Shown here in pieces: positions 42,691-51,928 of a DNA stretch of 64,000 nt. Location: assembly GCF_030486405.1 (NCBI RefSeq), contig NZ_CP129613.1, forward strand, positions 5,146,001-5,210,000, in the 5' to 3' direction. A program made the translations under genes and the position numbers. The DNA comes from Mycolicibacterium sp. HK-90 (GTDB taxonomy: Bacteria > Actinomycetota > Actinomycetes > Mycobacteriales > Mycobacteriaceae). The notes under the pieces are model-generated. The model was not told where the DNA came from, did not search any database, and saw nothing but the letters and a program-made list of their open reading frames with translations. Numbering within the stretch: position 1 is the stretch's first letter; each line of letters opens with the position of its first letter.

Positions 42691-42723
42691 GTCGGCGTCG
42701 TCAAAACTCTTGACGACGCCGAC
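42691..42723. terminator. Terminator between esterase and purH
   Basis: GTCGGCGTCGTCAA (42691-42704) pairs perfectly with 42710-42723 around 5 bases. It probably serves purH on the minus strand. Confidence 0.85.
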
Positions 42724-42752
42724 TCGCAACATTCACCCGAAGAGACCCCAAA

Positions 42753-44315
42753 CTAGTGCGCGAAATGCCTTGCCCCGGTGAGGTACAGGGAAATACCCGC
42801 GGCCTCGGCGGCGGCGGTCACCTCGGCGTCACGCACCGACCCTCCCGGGTGCACGATGGCCTTGACGCCGGCGTTCGTCAGCGTCTCCAGGCCGTCGGGG
42901 AACGGGAAGAACGCGTCGGAGGCAGCGACGGCACCGACCACGCGGTCCCCGGCGCGCTGCACCGCAAGTCCGGCCGCGTCGACGCGATTCACCTGTCCCA
43001 TACCGACACCCACGGTCGCGCCGTCCTTGACCACCACGATCGCGTTGGACTTCACCGCGCGGCAGGAGCGCCAGGCGAAGACCAGATCAGTCAGCGTCTG
43101 CGGGTCGGCCGGGGTACCGGTCGCGAGGGTCCAGTTGGCCGGGTCGTCGCCCTCGGCGTCGAGCGCGTCGCGCTGCTGCAGCAGTACACCACCGCTGATC
43201 TGGCGCATCTCGATGCCGCCGACCAACGGCTCCGAGGCCACCAGGATGCGGATGTTCTTCTTACGAGCCAGCACTTCCACCGCACCGGGCTCATAGGCCG
43301 GAGCAATGATCACCTCGGTGAAGATGTCGGCCACGGTTTCGGCCATCTCGACACTGACCTCGGTGTTGGCGGCGATCACTCCGCCGAACGCGCTCAGCGG
43401 ATCGCACTCGTGGGCCTTGCGGTGCGCATCGGCCACCGATTCCGAGGAGATCGCGATGCCACACGGGTTGGCGTGCTTGATGATCGCCACGCAGATATCT
43501 TCGTGGTCGAACGCGGCCCGCCACGCGGCATCGGCGTCGGTGTAGTTGTTGTAGGACATCTCCTTGCCGTGCAGCTGCTCGGCCTGAGCCAGGCCTGGCC
43601 ACGCCGAGTCGTCGCGGTACACGGCGGCCTGCTGATGCGGGTTCTCGCCGTAGCGCAGCACCGCGCTGCGATGCCAGGTGCCGCCATACCACTGCGGCAG
43701 CTTCTGGGCGGGCTCTTCCGGCGCCAGCGTCGACCCCATCCAGCTCGCCACCGCCACGTCGTACTCGGCGGTGTGCCGGAAGGCCAACGAGGCCAGGATC
43801 TTCCGCTCGGCCAGGGTGAAGCCGCCGGCCCGCACCGCGGCCAGCACGCCGTCATAGCCCAGCGGGTCGACCACCACGGCCACACTCGGATGGTTCTTGG
43901 CGGCGGCCCGCACCATCGACGGCCCGCCGATGTCGATCTGCTCGACGCACTCGTCCACCGAGGCCCCGGACTCCACGGTCTCGGAGAACGGGTAGAGGTT
44001 CACCACCACCAGCTCGAACGCCTCGACCTCGAGCTCGGCCAGGGCCGCGACGTGTTCGGGTTTACGGGTATCGGCCAGCAGACCGGCGTGCACCCGCGGG
44101 TGGAGGGTCTTGACGCGGCCGTCGAGCACCTCGGGGAAACCCGTCACATCCTCCACCGGAGTGACCGGAACACCGGTGGCGGCAATGGTTTTGGCGGTCG
44201 ACCCGGTGGAGACGATGGCCACGCCGGCCTCATGCAGGCCGCGGGCCAGATCGGCCAGGCCGGTCTTGTCATAGACACTGATCAGCGCTCGCCGGATCGG
44301 TTTCTTCTCGCTCAC
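42753..44315 (-). CDS. purH: Bifunctional AICAR transformylase / IMP cyclohydrolase PurH
   Basis: The 520-residue enzyme performs the last two steps of IMP synthesis. The N-terminal MGS-like cyclohydrolase domain starts [20 protein letters not shown] and includes STGSTAKTI. The C-terminal transformylase contains [21 protein letters not shown] and the closing [20 protein letters not shown]. Length and motifs are normal. The start overlaps the purN stop by 4 bp (GTGA), giving a coupled purN-purH operon, as in other mycobacteria. A strong terminator lies just beyond the stop. Confidence 0.97.
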   Translation of the reverse strand: MSEKKPIRRALISVYDKTGLADLARGLHEAGVAIVSTGSTAKTIAATGVPVTPVEDVTGFPEVLDGRVKTLHPRVHAGLLADTRKPEHVAALAELEVEAFELVVVNLYPFSETVESGASVDECVEQIDIGGPSMVRAAAKNHPSVAVVVDPLGYDGVLAAVRAGGFTLAERKILASLAFRHTAEYDVAVASWMGSTLAPEEPAQKLPQWYGGTWHRSAVLRYGENPHQQAAVYRDDSAWPGLAQAEQLHGKEMSYNNYTDADAAWRAAFDHEDICVAIIKHANPCGIAISSESVADAHRKAHECDPLSAFGGVIAANTEVSVEMAETVADIFTEVIIAPAYEPGAVEVLARKKNIRILVASEPLVGGIEMRQISGGVLLQQRDALDAEGDDPANWTLATGTPADPQTLTDLVFAWRSCRAVKSNAIVVVKDGATVGVGMGQVNRVDAAGLAVQRAGDRVVGAVAASDAFFPFPDGLETLTNAGVKAIVHPGGSVRDAEVTAAAEAAGISLYLTGARHFAH

Positions 44316-44941
44316 CCTATGGTCGCCTTTCGTCCAGTCCAGGTCACGCCGCGGGTTGCCAGCGCGGCCAACACATCCACGAGCAGTCGTCGTTCGACCA
44401 CTTTGATGCGCTCGTGCAAAGTCTCTTCGGTGTCATCATCGAGCACCTCGATGGGCTGCTGGGCCAGAATCGGCCCGGTATCCATACCCGAGTCCACGAG
44501 ATGCACCGTGCAGCCCGTCACCCGTACGCCGTAGGCCAACGCCTCCGGTACCGCATGCGCCCCCGGGAACGCGGGCAGCAGCGCGGGGTGGGTGTTCACC
44601 ACCCGGCCTGGGAAACGGGACAGGAATTGGCCGCCGAGAATCTTCATGAACCCGGCCGACACCACCAGGTCCGGCTCGTGTTCGGCGGTGGCCGCGGTGA
44701 GCGCGGCATCCCAGGCGTCGCGCTCCGCATAGTCGCCCAACCGGACGGTGTAGGACGGCACGCCGGCCGCCGACGCGATGTCCAGGGCGGCGCATTTGCG
44801 GTCGGTTCCGACCGCGACGACGCGCGCCGGATAGTCGTCGACGGCGGCAGCCAGTAGCGAGGCGAGCAACGACCCGGTCCCCGAAGCCAGCACTACCAGC
44901 CGTGCCGGAGCACTCGGAGGTACTCGTAGCGGTTGCTGCAC
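44312..44941 (-). CDS. purN: Phosphoribosylglycinamide formyltransferase PurN
   Basis: The protein of about 209 residues transfers formyl from 10-formyltetrahydrofolate to GAR. Motifs are [28 protein letters not shown], the [12 protein letters not shown] active-site segment and [11 protein letters not shown]. The catalytic Asn-His-Asp set is visible in NTHP and DTGP. GTG 44941 gives [13 protein letters not shown], matching the M. tuberculosis N-terminus as I recall it. GTG 44965 would add 8 residues and overlap the preceding gene. Neither has a clear ribosome site. Confidence 0.95.
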   Translation of the reverse strand: MQQPLRVPPSAPARLVVLASGTGSLLASLLAAAVDDYPARVVAVGTDRKCAALDIASAAGVPSYTVRLGDYAERDAWDAALTAATAEHEPDLVVSAGFMKILGGQFLSRFPGRVVNTHPALLPAFPGAHAVPEALAYGVRVTGCTVHLVDSGMDTGPILAQQPIEVLDDDTEETLHERIKVVERRLLVDVLAALATRGVTWTGRKATIG

Positions 44942-44951
44942 GCGCAGCAGC

Positions 44952-46415
44952 CTAGTCGCCCGCACGACGCGGCTGGTCGCCGGTCACTGGGTCGTCGGGC
45001 ATGTCGTCAACGATGAAGTGGTCCTCGGGATCGTCATCGAGGTCCTCGTAGGTACGGGGGCGGGGCTGGTAGGCGGTCTCCGGCTCGTCTTCGTCCTCGT
45101 ACTCCGGCTCGTCGGCAGGCACCTCGTCGGCCGACCACGACACCAGGGGTTCGTCGGGTTGGAGGTCTGGCTCGGGGTCTGCCTCGATGTAGTCGTCCTC
45201 GTCATCGGGCTCGGGCGCGTTGTCCGGCTCCGGCACCGGCTCCGGTTCCGGTTCCGGCACGGGCTTCGGCGGCGCCACGACGCGTGGTTTGCGGGTCAGG
45301 CCACCGGACATCGCCACCGTCAACCCGCCGATCCCGGTGAACCACAGGAACACCGCCGGCGCGAACGTCGCCTGGTCCACCCCGACGTCACCGAAGTTGC
45401 CCAACCGGCCGCTGCCCGCATAGCCGGCCAACGCCATCGTCGCCGCCGCCAGCGCGGCCGCGACCACCAACTTGGCGACCGCCGCCCCGATCGGCAGCGG
45501 GCGGCGGGCACATTGCTGGCCCAGCGCGACGGCCGAAGCGGCCCCGACGATCAGCAGCGCCACCCAGATCGGGCCCAGCGGCGGGCTGGGAACCGCGGCC
45601 AGCACCGGTACCGCCGGAATGTCGCCACCGAACACCGTGAAAGAACTGAAGGTGGCCAACCCGACGTGGGCGCTGGACCCCACCGCGATGGCCGAGGTCC
45701 CGACGATCACGTTGGGGATGTAGAGGATCGACAACGCAGTCAGGCTGAGCTGGCCGAAGAGGCTGTCCGTGATGGCGAACAGGTCGTGCATCGTGCCCCA
45801 ATGCACCACCAGCGACACCGCGGTCACCACACCGGAAAGCCCGAACAGGGCGAGCACCCCGGCCACCGCGGCGCGAAGCGCGTCGGGCAACCAGGCGGGC
45901 AGTGGTGAGGCGGCCAGCGTGCGCCGGCCCACCTTCGAACCGACGCCGATGACCGCGCCGATCGCGTGCACCACCAATACGGCGCAGAACGCGTGTAGCG
46001 CACTCGGGGTCTGTAGCTCACCGATCACCGAGGCGGCGTCATGAATGACGGCCAACAGGATGGCCGCGATGAGGATCGGCCCGCCGAGGGCGGATGCCAC
46101 CACCCAACGGGTGACGAACCACGAGGTGTTGGGCGCGGTGGCGGCGGCCGTGGTGCGGGCGGTACCCCAGATCATGGCCAGGACCGGTAGCAGCGGCATC
46201 ACGCCGAGCTCGCTGCCACCGATCGACACCGGAACCTGGTGCACGCCCAGCCACATGCTGGCGATCGCGCCGAACGCGCCCGTCATGTCGCTGTTGGCGA
46301 TCAGCAGTTGCAGCAGGACAACCGCGGCGATGACCACCAGCGCTACGACCGACGGCCCGAACGCGACCCGGAGCAACTCGCGTGCCTGGCGGGTGCCGAC
46401 TGGCCGGTTACTCAC
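44952..46415 (-). CDS. DUF6350-family polytopic membrane protein (Rv0955-like)
   Basis: The protein of about 487 residues contains ten or more hydrophobic helices over the first 370 residues (for example [18 protein letters not shown] and [17 protein letters not shown]). A very acidic cytosolic tail of over 100 residues follows, rich in Pro, Glu and Asp ([20 protein letters not shown]). It matches the mycobacterial protein upstream of purN. The function is unknown to me. GTG 46415 follows GAGGAG by 11 bp. An in-frame start at 46436 lies within that site. The gene is in line with purN and purH. Confidence 0.85.
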   Translation of the reverse strand: MSNRPVGTRQARELLRVAFGPSVVALVVIAAVVLLQLLIANSDMTGAFGAIASMWLGVHQVPVSIGGSELGVMPLLPVLAMIWGTARTTAAATAPNTSWFVTRWVVASALGGPILIAAILLAVIHDAASVIGELQTPSALHAFCAVLVVHAIGAVIGVGSKVGRRTLAASPLPAWLPDALRAAVAGVLALFGLSGVVTAVSLVVHWGTMHDLFAITDSLFGQLSLTALSILYIPNVIVGTSAIAVGSSAHVGLATFSSFTVFGGDIPAVPVLAAVPSPPLGPIWVALLIVGAASAVALGQQCARRPLPIGAAVAKLVVAAALAAATMALAGYAGSGRLGNFGDVGVDQATFAPAVFLWFTGIGGLTVAMSGGLTRKPRVVAPPKPVPEPEPEPVPEPDNAPEPDDEDDYIEADPEPDLQPDEPLVSWSADEVPADEPEYEDEDEPETAYQPRPRTYEDLDDDPEDHFIVDDMPDDPVTGDQPRRAGD

Positions 46416-46474
46416 TAGCTGGGCTGCTCCTCGCAATGATCGCGCGTGCGCGGGTAGCGCACGCGCCGATCAGC

Positions 46475-47332
46475 TTACGACGGCGCAGGGCCAGATTGCT
46501 GTGAAGACGACTGCTGTGCCTGCTGCTCTGCCGGGAAGGCAGTGGTGGGCGCAGACGATCCCGACTGCTGTTGCGGCTGGCCGTAGGTCGGGTAGCCGGT
46601 GGGCGGGGTCGGCGGGCCGCTCGCCTGACCCTGCTGCCCCTGCGGGGCCTGGATCGGGAAACCGCCGGTGTTCTGGCCGGGGTAGCCGCCGTACTGCGAC
46701 GGGTAACCGGGACGCTGCGGCTGAGCCTGCTGGTAGGGCTGCCCGCCGAGCTGCGGTTGGTGCTGCTGACCGTAGTACTGCGACGGGCCACCGTACTGGC
46801 CGTACTGCGCCTGCTGGTCGAACTGCGGCTTGGGAGCCGGCGGTGTGATGACCCCGGAGTCGAACAGCAGCGCCGTGATCGCGGCACCGGCCTGGATCAG
46901 GGTGAGGGCGAGAATCGCCCACAGTGCCCCGCCGACCTCGCCGTCGATGGAGAACACGACGTAGACCGACACCAGCAGCGCGGCGACGGCGAGCACCGCC
47001 GACACCGCGGTGTAGTTGTTCTGCTTGGGCAGCAGCCCGACGCCGGCCAGGAGACCACCGAACAGGGCGATCAGGAGCAGCGCCGGCACGAGCGTGGTGA
47101 GGTACACCGCCTTGGCGTCGATGCCGAAGCCCACCAGGAAGGCGATGATGCCCGCGCCGGCCGCGACACCGAGCAGGATCGCGGAGAGGTTGTTCTCACG
47201 GGGCGCCGCTGCGGGAGCCTGCGCCGCAGGCACGGATGCAGGGGCGGCCTTGGCGAACTGCTGAGTCGCGTCGAATTGGGAACCCGACTGTGGCGCTGGC
47301 GGATATCCGGGGTTACTGGGCGGGTAGGTCAT
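46475..47332 (-). CDS. DUF5336 / 34-kDa antigen-family membrane protein (Rv0954-like)
   Basis: The 285-residue protein has a Pro/Ala-rich head, four membrane helices between about residues 48 and 165 (LSAILLGVAAGAGIIAFLVG, TLVPALLLIALFGGLLAG, SAVLAVAALLVSVYVV, ALWAILALTLIQAGAAITAL) and a long tail of Gln, Tyr, Pro and Gly repeats (QYGGPSQYYGQQHQPQ). This is the 34-kDa antigenic-protein family. The M. tuberculosis relative Rv0954 has, as I recall, been linked to the cell-division machinery. The disordered tail is typical of such scaffolds. It precedes the DUF6350 gene on the same strand. Confidence 0.88.
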   Translation of the reverse strand: MTYPPSNPGYPPAPQSGSQFDATQQFAKAAPASVPAAQAPAAAPRENNLSAILLGVAAGAGIIAFLVGFGIDAKAVYLTTLVPALLLIALFGGLLAGVGLLPKQNNYTAVSAVLAVAALLVSVYVVFSIDGEVGGALWAILALTLIQAGAAITALLFDSGVITPPAPKPQFDQQAQYGQYGGPSQYYGQQHQPQLGGQPYQQAQPQRPGYPSQYGGYPGQNTGGFPIQAPQGQQGQASGPPTPPTGYPTYGQPQQQSGSSAPTTAFPAEQQAQQSSSQQSGPAPS

Positions 47333-47464
47333 GACCTCTCCTGTGCTATCGAACTTCGCGACGTGTTCACGCAGGCATGAATACCGACCACGTGAGCGAT
47401 TCGAGCTTCCACGCTAGCGCACCCGACTGAGTGCCGGTCGGGCCTGCTGGGTGTCAGAGAGGTC

Positions 47465-48595
47465 TCAAGCCGATACCAGAACGGGGGCGTCGGCGGAATC
47501 CGTTTCAGCGGCCTCTATTTCGCGAACGATCGGCAACACCTTGGCGCCGAAGTACTCGATTTCCTCTTGGAAGTGCAGGAACCCACCGAGGATCAGGTCG
47601 ACGCCACGTTTGCGGTACGCGGCAATTCTTTCGGCGATCTGCTCCGGTGTTCCGATCAATTGCGTACGGAAGCCGTCGTTGTACTGCACCAGATCCTCGA
47701 AACTGGAATCGGCCCACATACCTTTCTTGTCGCCCGTGGAGTTGCCGGCCTGCTGCACAGCACTGCGGAAACCTTCGACGGCGGGCTTGTTGGCCTTGGC
47801 GACGATCTCTTTGAGGGTTTCCTTTGCCTCTTTCTCTGTGTCGCGCGCGATGATGAACCCGTTCAGGCCGAACTTCACTTCCCGGTCGGCATTGCGAGCA
47901 TGATCACGCACCTCGACGACCTGCTCGGTGAGGCCCTCGAAGTCTTTGCCGTTGGAGAAGTACCAGTCGGCGTAGTACCCACCGTTGCGGCGCGCTGCAG
48001 TGGAGTTGCCGCCCTGGAACAACTCCGGGTTGGGGCGTTCCGGGGTGTTGAGCGGCTTCGGCTTGAGGGTGAAGTCGTGGATGCGGTAGAAGTCGCCGCG
48101 GAAATCCACGTCGTCCTCGGTCCAGATCTTTCGCAGCACCTGGAGGAACTCCGCGCTGCGCCGGTACCGCTCGTCATGTTCGAGCCAGGGCTCGCCCAGG
48201 TGGGTGAACTCGTCCTTGAACCAGCCGGAGACGACGTTGACGGCGAACCGGCCGTTGCTGAGGTGGTCGGCGGTGGCGCCCAGCTTGGCCAGCACCGCGG
48301 GTTGCCACAACCCGGGGTGGACAGCGGCGATGACCTTGAGCTTCTGGGTGGCCAGCAGTAGCGCCAGGCTGAAGCTCGTGGACTCGTGCTGGTACTCGGC
48401 ACCGTAGCTGGCCTCGTAGCGAACCTGGCTCAACGCGTACTCGAAGCCGTTGTTCTCCGCGGTCTGGGCCAGCTTCTTGTTGTACTCGTAGTTCCAGTCG
48501 GTGCGCTGCTCGATGTCGCTGGTGACCAGGCCGCCGCTGACGTTGGGCACCCAGTAGGCGAACTTGACGTGGTCGGCGATGCGTTCGGTCGTCAT
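47465..48595 (-). CDS. sfnG: FMNH2-dependent dimethylsulfone monooxygenase SfnG
   Basis: The 376-residue bacterial-luciferase-fold protein shows SfnG-like motifs: KFAYWVPNVSGGLV, EQRTDWNYEYNKKLA, SGWFKDEFTHLGEPWLEHDE, FQGGNSTAARR and GFLHFQEEIEYFG. SfnG converts dimethylsulfone to methanesulfinate using reduced flavin supplied by a reductase, a step in sulfur scavenging. No flavin reductase adjoins it. Its start is ATG 48595. It is divergent from an LLM oxidoreductase, and a KstR-type motif lies between them. A sulfonate/nitrate-type ABC importer lies 13 kb away. Confidence 0.88.
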   Translation of the reverse strand: MTTERIADHVKFAYWVPNVSGGLVTSDIEQRTDWNYEYNKKLAQTAENNGFEYALSQVRYEASYGAEYQHESTSFSLALLLATQKLKVIAAVHPGLWQPAVLAKLGATADHLSNGRFAVNVVSGWFKDEFTHLGEPWLEHDERYRRSAEFLQVLRKIWTEDDVDFRGDFYRIHDFTLKPKPLNTPERPNPELFQGGNSTAARRNGGYYADWYFSNGKDFEGLTEQVVEVRDHARNADREVKFGLNGFIIARDTEKEAKETLKEIVAKANKPAVEGFRSAVQQAGNSTGDKKGMWADSSFEDLVQYNDGFRTQLIGTPEQIAERIAAYRKRGVDLILGGFLHFQEEIEYFGAKVLPIVREIEAAETDSADAPVLVSA

Positions 48596-48702
48596 GCCGG
48601 TGATCCCAGCAAACGCTTCGGCGCACGTCGCGGGTATCGCTCGCGGTGAAGTTTTCTCTGGCTGCCCGAGACTAACGAGACGGACCGTCTTGCTACTGGG
48701 AC

Positions 48703-48716
48703 TGAAACACGTTCTA
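48703..48716. promoter_or_regulatory. KstR-type operator (TGAAACACGTTCTA)
   Basis: The 14-mer matches the KstR consensus TNNAACNNGTTNNA at every fixed position. It is 9 bp before ATG 48726 and about 108 bp before the divergent sfnG start. Confidence 0.6.
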
Positions 48717-48725
48717 ATTCTGGAT

Positions 48726-49574
48726 ATGGACTATGGGCTCGTTCTCTTCACCAGTGACCGCGGCATCGCCCCGGCCAAGGCCGCCAAACTCGCCGACGAT
48801 CACGGCTTCACGACGTTCTACGTGCCCGAGCACACCCACATCCCGATCAAGCGCGAGGCCGCCCACCCCACCACGGGTGACGAGTCCCTGCCCGACGACC
48901 GCTACATGCGCACCCTGGATCCCTGGGTGTCGCTGGGCACCGCGTGTGCGGTGACCTCGCGGGTGCGGTTGTCGACGGCGGTCGCGCTGCCCGTCGAGCA
49001 CGATCCGATCACCCTGGCCAAATCCATCGCCACGCTGGACCACCTGTCCGGCGGCCGGGTGTCGCTGGGTGTCGGATTCGGCTGGAACACCGACGAACTC
49101 GCCGACCATAACGTGCCCCCGGGCCGGCGCCGCACCATGCTGCGCGAGTACCTGGAAGCCATGCGGGCGCTGTGGACCGAAGAAGAGGCCTCCTACGAAG
49201 GCGAATTCGTGAACTTCGGGCCGTCGTGGGCGTGGCCGAAGCCCGTTCAGTCGCACATCCCGGTGTTGGTCGGCGCGGCCGGTACCGAGAAGAACTTCAA
49301 ATGGATCGCGAAATCGGCCGACGGCTGGATCACCACGCCGCGCGATTTCAACATCGACGAGCCCGTCAAGCTGCTGCAGGACACCTGGGCCGCTGCCGGG
49401 CGCTCCGGCGCACCCCAGATCGTGGCGCTGGACTTCAAGCCGGACCCCGAAAAGCTCGCTCACTGGCGTGAGCTGGGCGTCACCGAGGTGCTGTTCGGCC
49501 TGCCCGACAAGTCCGAGGCCGAGGTGTCGGCGTACGTCGAGCGGCTCGCGGGCAAGCTGGCCTCGTTGGTCTAG
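48726..49574 (+). CDS. LLM-class F420-dependent oxidoreductase (Rv0953c-like)
   Basis: The 282-residue protein has the luciferase-like fold of mycobacterial F420-dependent enzymes: YGLVLFTSDRGIAPAKAAKL, TFYVPEHTHIP, VALPVEHDPITLAKSIATLD, SLGVGFGWNTDEL and HIPVLVGAAG. Such enzymes use F420 or FMN to oxidise or reduce ketones, alcohols or unsaturated ketones. Synteny with purN-purH and sucCD points to Rv0953c. ATG 48726 starts the conserved part. A KstR-type motif immediately upstream hints at steroid/cholesterol regulation, an inference. Confidence 0.88.
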   Translation: MDYGLVLFTSDRGIAPAKAAKLADDHGFTTFYVPEHTHIPIKREAAHPTTGDESLPDDRYMRTLDPWVSLGTACAVTSRVRLSTAVALPVEHDPITLAKSIATLDHLSGGRVSLGVGFGWNTDELADHNVPPGRRRTMLREYLEAMRALWTEEEASYEGEFVNFGPSWAWPKPVQSHIPVLVGAAGTEKNFKWIAKSADGWITTPRDFNIDEPVKLLQDTWAAAGRSGAPQIVALDFKPDPEKLAHWRELGVTEVLFGLPDKSEAEVSAYVERLAGKLASLV

Positions 49575-49594
49575 TTCTGTTCGGCTTCCGTCGC

Positions 49595-49651
49595 CGAGAT
49601 CAACGCCATGGTCGTAATAGTTCGAGGGGAACGACCATGGCGTTGATCTCG
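49595..49651. repeat. Palindromic repeat, GCCATGGCGTTGATCTCG family, copy 2
   Basis: Two perfect 21-bp inverted arms (49595-49615 and 49631-49651) enclose 15 bases. The core GCCATGGCGTTGATCTCG is shared with the copy at 42601. It begins 20 bp after the LLM gene. Confidence 0.9.
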
Positions 49652-49658
49652 CGTTAGT

Positions 49659-49772
49659 CTGACGCGCTATCCGAAGGACGAACTGGTCTGCGGCGTCGAC
49701 GAGGGCATGACCGCCTGCCGCGTCGGCGATCACGGGTTTGTGCTGACGCCGGACCGGGCAACGCTGTTCTGA
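49659..49772 (+). pseudogene. C-terminal remnant of a small Cys-containing exported protein
   Basis: A 37-codon frame without start ends in LVCGVDEGMTACRV, GDHGFVLTPDRATLF and stop. The spacing Cys-x9-Cys followed by HGFVL-x-P and a final Phe recurs at 51838-51928. It appears to be a degraded gene end. Confidence 0.45.
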
Positions 49773-49798
49773 GCGTGTCGGAATCTCCCGGCGACATG

Positions 49799-49844
49799 TG
49801 ACCTCGAAACCCGATATCGCAGGTGATATCAGGTTTCTAGGTCA
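49799..49844. repeat. Palindromic repeat, GATATCGCGTTTCGAGGTC type, copy 2
   Basis: TGACCTCGAAACCCGATATC (49799-49818) and 49825-49844 are inverse complements at 18 of 20 positions, with a 6-base loop. It is related to 23575-23634 and lies just before the end of the thiolase-like gene. Confidence 0.8.
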
Positions 49845-49865
49845 TATATCGCCGCGGAGGCCCTG

Positions 49866-51392
49866 CTACGCCAGCGTCGCGGTGTTCCGCTTCTCGCCGG
49901 ACGTCACGACGATCGACGTGCCCAGCGGCTCACCCTCGGAAAGCAATTCCACCAGCGCCTCGTCCGTCGTCGTCGCGAGGAATCGGCTGCCGTCGGAATC
50001 CAGGCGCCCGATGATGATGCCGGTACGCGGCGTCCAGTCGTAGCGGACTGTGTACGTCTCGATTGTGGCTGGACCATCGGCCTTTTCGGCGATGACCACC
50101 CGCTCTTGCGCGTTGAACTCGTCCTGGAAGGCGGCGCTGCCGTCAGCTGTCCAATCGGCCGGCTCGGTCGAGTAGATACCGACCGAGTACTTGCTCGCGA
50201 TCCCGCCGTTGCCGCCGACGAGCGCGAAGTGGCCTGGCTTGTCCCGCATTTCATTGACGGCTTCGGCGATGCCGTGCATCGAGTAGTTGTTCCCCGGTCC
50301 GCCGAAGAAGGGCAGTCCGCCGGTGAGGGTCAGGCCGCGTTCGTCGTCGGGGGCGAGGCCGGTGCCGTCGCAGATGTTGAACACCGGGAACGGGAAGCAG
50401 CTGTAGAGGTCGAAGGCCGCAACCTCGTCAAGAGTGATGCCGGCGACGCGCAGCGCCTCGTTCACCGCAATGATCGCGGCCTCGCTGTAGCCGAGTTCGG
50501 CGCGCTCGAGCAGCTTGATTTCCTTCATGTCGGCATGCCCACGCAGGTACACCCACTTCTCCTCGGGCACACCGAGTTTCCGTGCACAACCGACCGACAT
50601 CAGCAGCACCGCCGCGCCCTGGTTGACCTGATCGCGGGCCACCATCATGCGCGGGTACGGATCGCAGATCATCCGGTTGCTCTCGGTGACGGTGGCCAGC
50701 TCTTCGGCCGAACGTTCCACCGGGGCAGACGAATACGGATTCTTGGCGGCCACTTGAGAGAACGGCGCGAACAGCTCGGCCATCGCCTGCCGATAGTCGG
50801 CGACCGAGAGACCCAGCCGCGCCCGGCGGGCATTCTCCAGCAGGCCGTACTGCACCGGGGCGCCGATCAGCCCGTGCTTGATCGTGTACTCGTCGAAGAT
50901 GCCGTCGTAGCCGTAACCGCGGTCCTCGAGCTGACCGTCGATGGTCTCGGAGTGATCCGGCTTGTCGTCGCGCTTGGAGAAGTGGCGCAGCGTCGAGGTG
51001 TTCTCCGAGCCGAACAGCAGCACCGCCTCAGCCTCGCCGGCGGCGATGGCTGCGGAGAATTCGGTGACGAGATGCTGCGGGCTCTGGCCGCCGATCACTT
51101 CGAGGATGGCGCGGGCCGGCTCGGCGCCGACGTTGCGCGCCACCGAACGCGGGTAGTTGTTGGATACGCCGAGGGTGGCCGACTGCGGGCCTGAGATCTC
51201 GAACTGCCGCGTGCCTGCCACGGTGTCGATGACTTGCGCCACCGCGGCGGTATCAGCGCCGGTGTCGCGCAGGGCCGCCTTGGCCGCCTCGGTGGCCAAC
51301 TCGACCGAGGACATCCCGCGATAGCCGTCGAGATCGATGCGTTCGGTGAACTGTCCGACGCCGACGATGACGGGGGTGCGCGGATCGACCAT
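49866..51392 (-). CDS. Thiolase-like protein (TLP1 type), nucleophile Cys absent
   Basis: The 508-residue protein has a thiolase fold (RTPVIVGVGQFTERI at the start) plus an extra C-terminal domain of about 100 residues. Where thiolases have the CxS nucleophile segment, this reads GGQSPQHLV with no Cys. The NEAF region reads DLYSCFPFPVF and the GHP region GGPGNNYSMHGIAEA. These replacements match thiolase-like proteins of type 1 in mycobacteria, which do not do normal thiolysis. Calling it an acetyl-CoA acetyltransferase would be misleading. The product could bind acyl-CoA or act on another thioester. The gene stands alone on the minus strand. Confidence 0.85.
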   Translation of the reverse strand: MVDPRTPVIVGVGQFTERIDLDGYRGMSSVELATEAAKAALRDTGADTAAVAQVIDTVAGTRQFEISGPQSATLGVSNNYPRSVARNVGAEPARAILEVIGGQSPQHLVTEFSAAIAAGEAEAVLLFGSENTSTLRHFSKRDDKPDHSETIDGQLEDRGYGYDGIFDEYTIKHGLIGAPVQYGLLENARRARLGLSVADYRQAMAELFAPFSQVAAKNPYSSAPVERSAEELATVTESNRMICDPYPRMMVARDQVNQGAAVLLMSVGCARKLGVPEEKWVYLRGHADMKEIKLLERAELGYSEAAIIAVNEALRVAGITLDEVAAFDLYSCFPFPVFNICDGTGLAPDDERGLTLTGGLPFFGGPGNNYSMHGIAEAVNEMRDKPGHFALVGGNGGIASKYSVGIYSTEPADWTADGSAAFQDEFNAQERVVIAEKADGPATIETYTVRYDWTPRTGIIIGRLDSDGSRFLATTTDEALVELLSEGEPLGTSIVVTSGEKRNTATLA

Positions 51393-51409
51393 GACAATCT
51401 CCTTGACGG

Positions 51410-51928
51410 GTGTTAATTCGTGAGGCTAACCGATTGGGGTTTGGAGTGAAAATCGGTGCGTATCTGCGCTCATCAGCAGCATTAGGGCGGACGGGCGACA
51501 CAGCCGTCGAGGGTCGATTCCGCGGCGCTGAAAGGAGCTGCGCAAGAGCTAGCCGCGGTCAGCGACGAACTCGGAGATTCACTGGAACGGCGTTCGTCAG
51601 TCCCGAACAGATCAGTTGCCTGCTCGACTACGGGCCTCATAGATCCGTTGTGTGCGGTGGCAACATTGACGGCATCGCCGATTCGATAACAGGTACCGGC
51701 TGTCCTGAGGTGCGCAAGCCAGAGGACGGACCGAGCGACGCACCTTACGTCATCTCACGGCCGGATGGGGATTGCGCCTCGGCGCGGTTTAAGCCGATCA
51801 CCGTCGGCAAAAAACTCAGGGGCGACAACAGCACCTGCGTCGTCGGCAAGAACAACCTGGTGGCCTGCATCGACGCCGACCACAAGCACGGTTTCGTCCT
51901 ACAACCCTCTGGCAGCTGGACCTTCTGA
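51410..51928 (+). pseudogene. Degraded exported-protein gene, conserved C-terminal part intact
   Basis: Only the part from about 51590 looks coding: SPEQISCLLDYGPHRSVVCG, then TGCPEVRKPEDG, DGDCASARFKPITVGKK, STCVVGKNNLVACIDADHKH and GFVLQPSGSWTF before the stop. Its six or more Cys suggest a disulfide-rich secreted protein. Upstream in this frame the sequence is Arg-rich, without signal peptide or ribosome site. An overlapping frame (51486-51690) reads RVDSAALKGAAQELAAVSDE. The 3' end overlaps the convergent DUF2236 gene by 30 bp. I read it as a truncated or frameshifted gene. A short functional protein is the alternative. Confidence 0.5.

Noticed and set aside
42756..44534. 592-codon plus-strand frame opposite purH-purN
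   Set aside because: purH and purN are unmistakable on the other strand.
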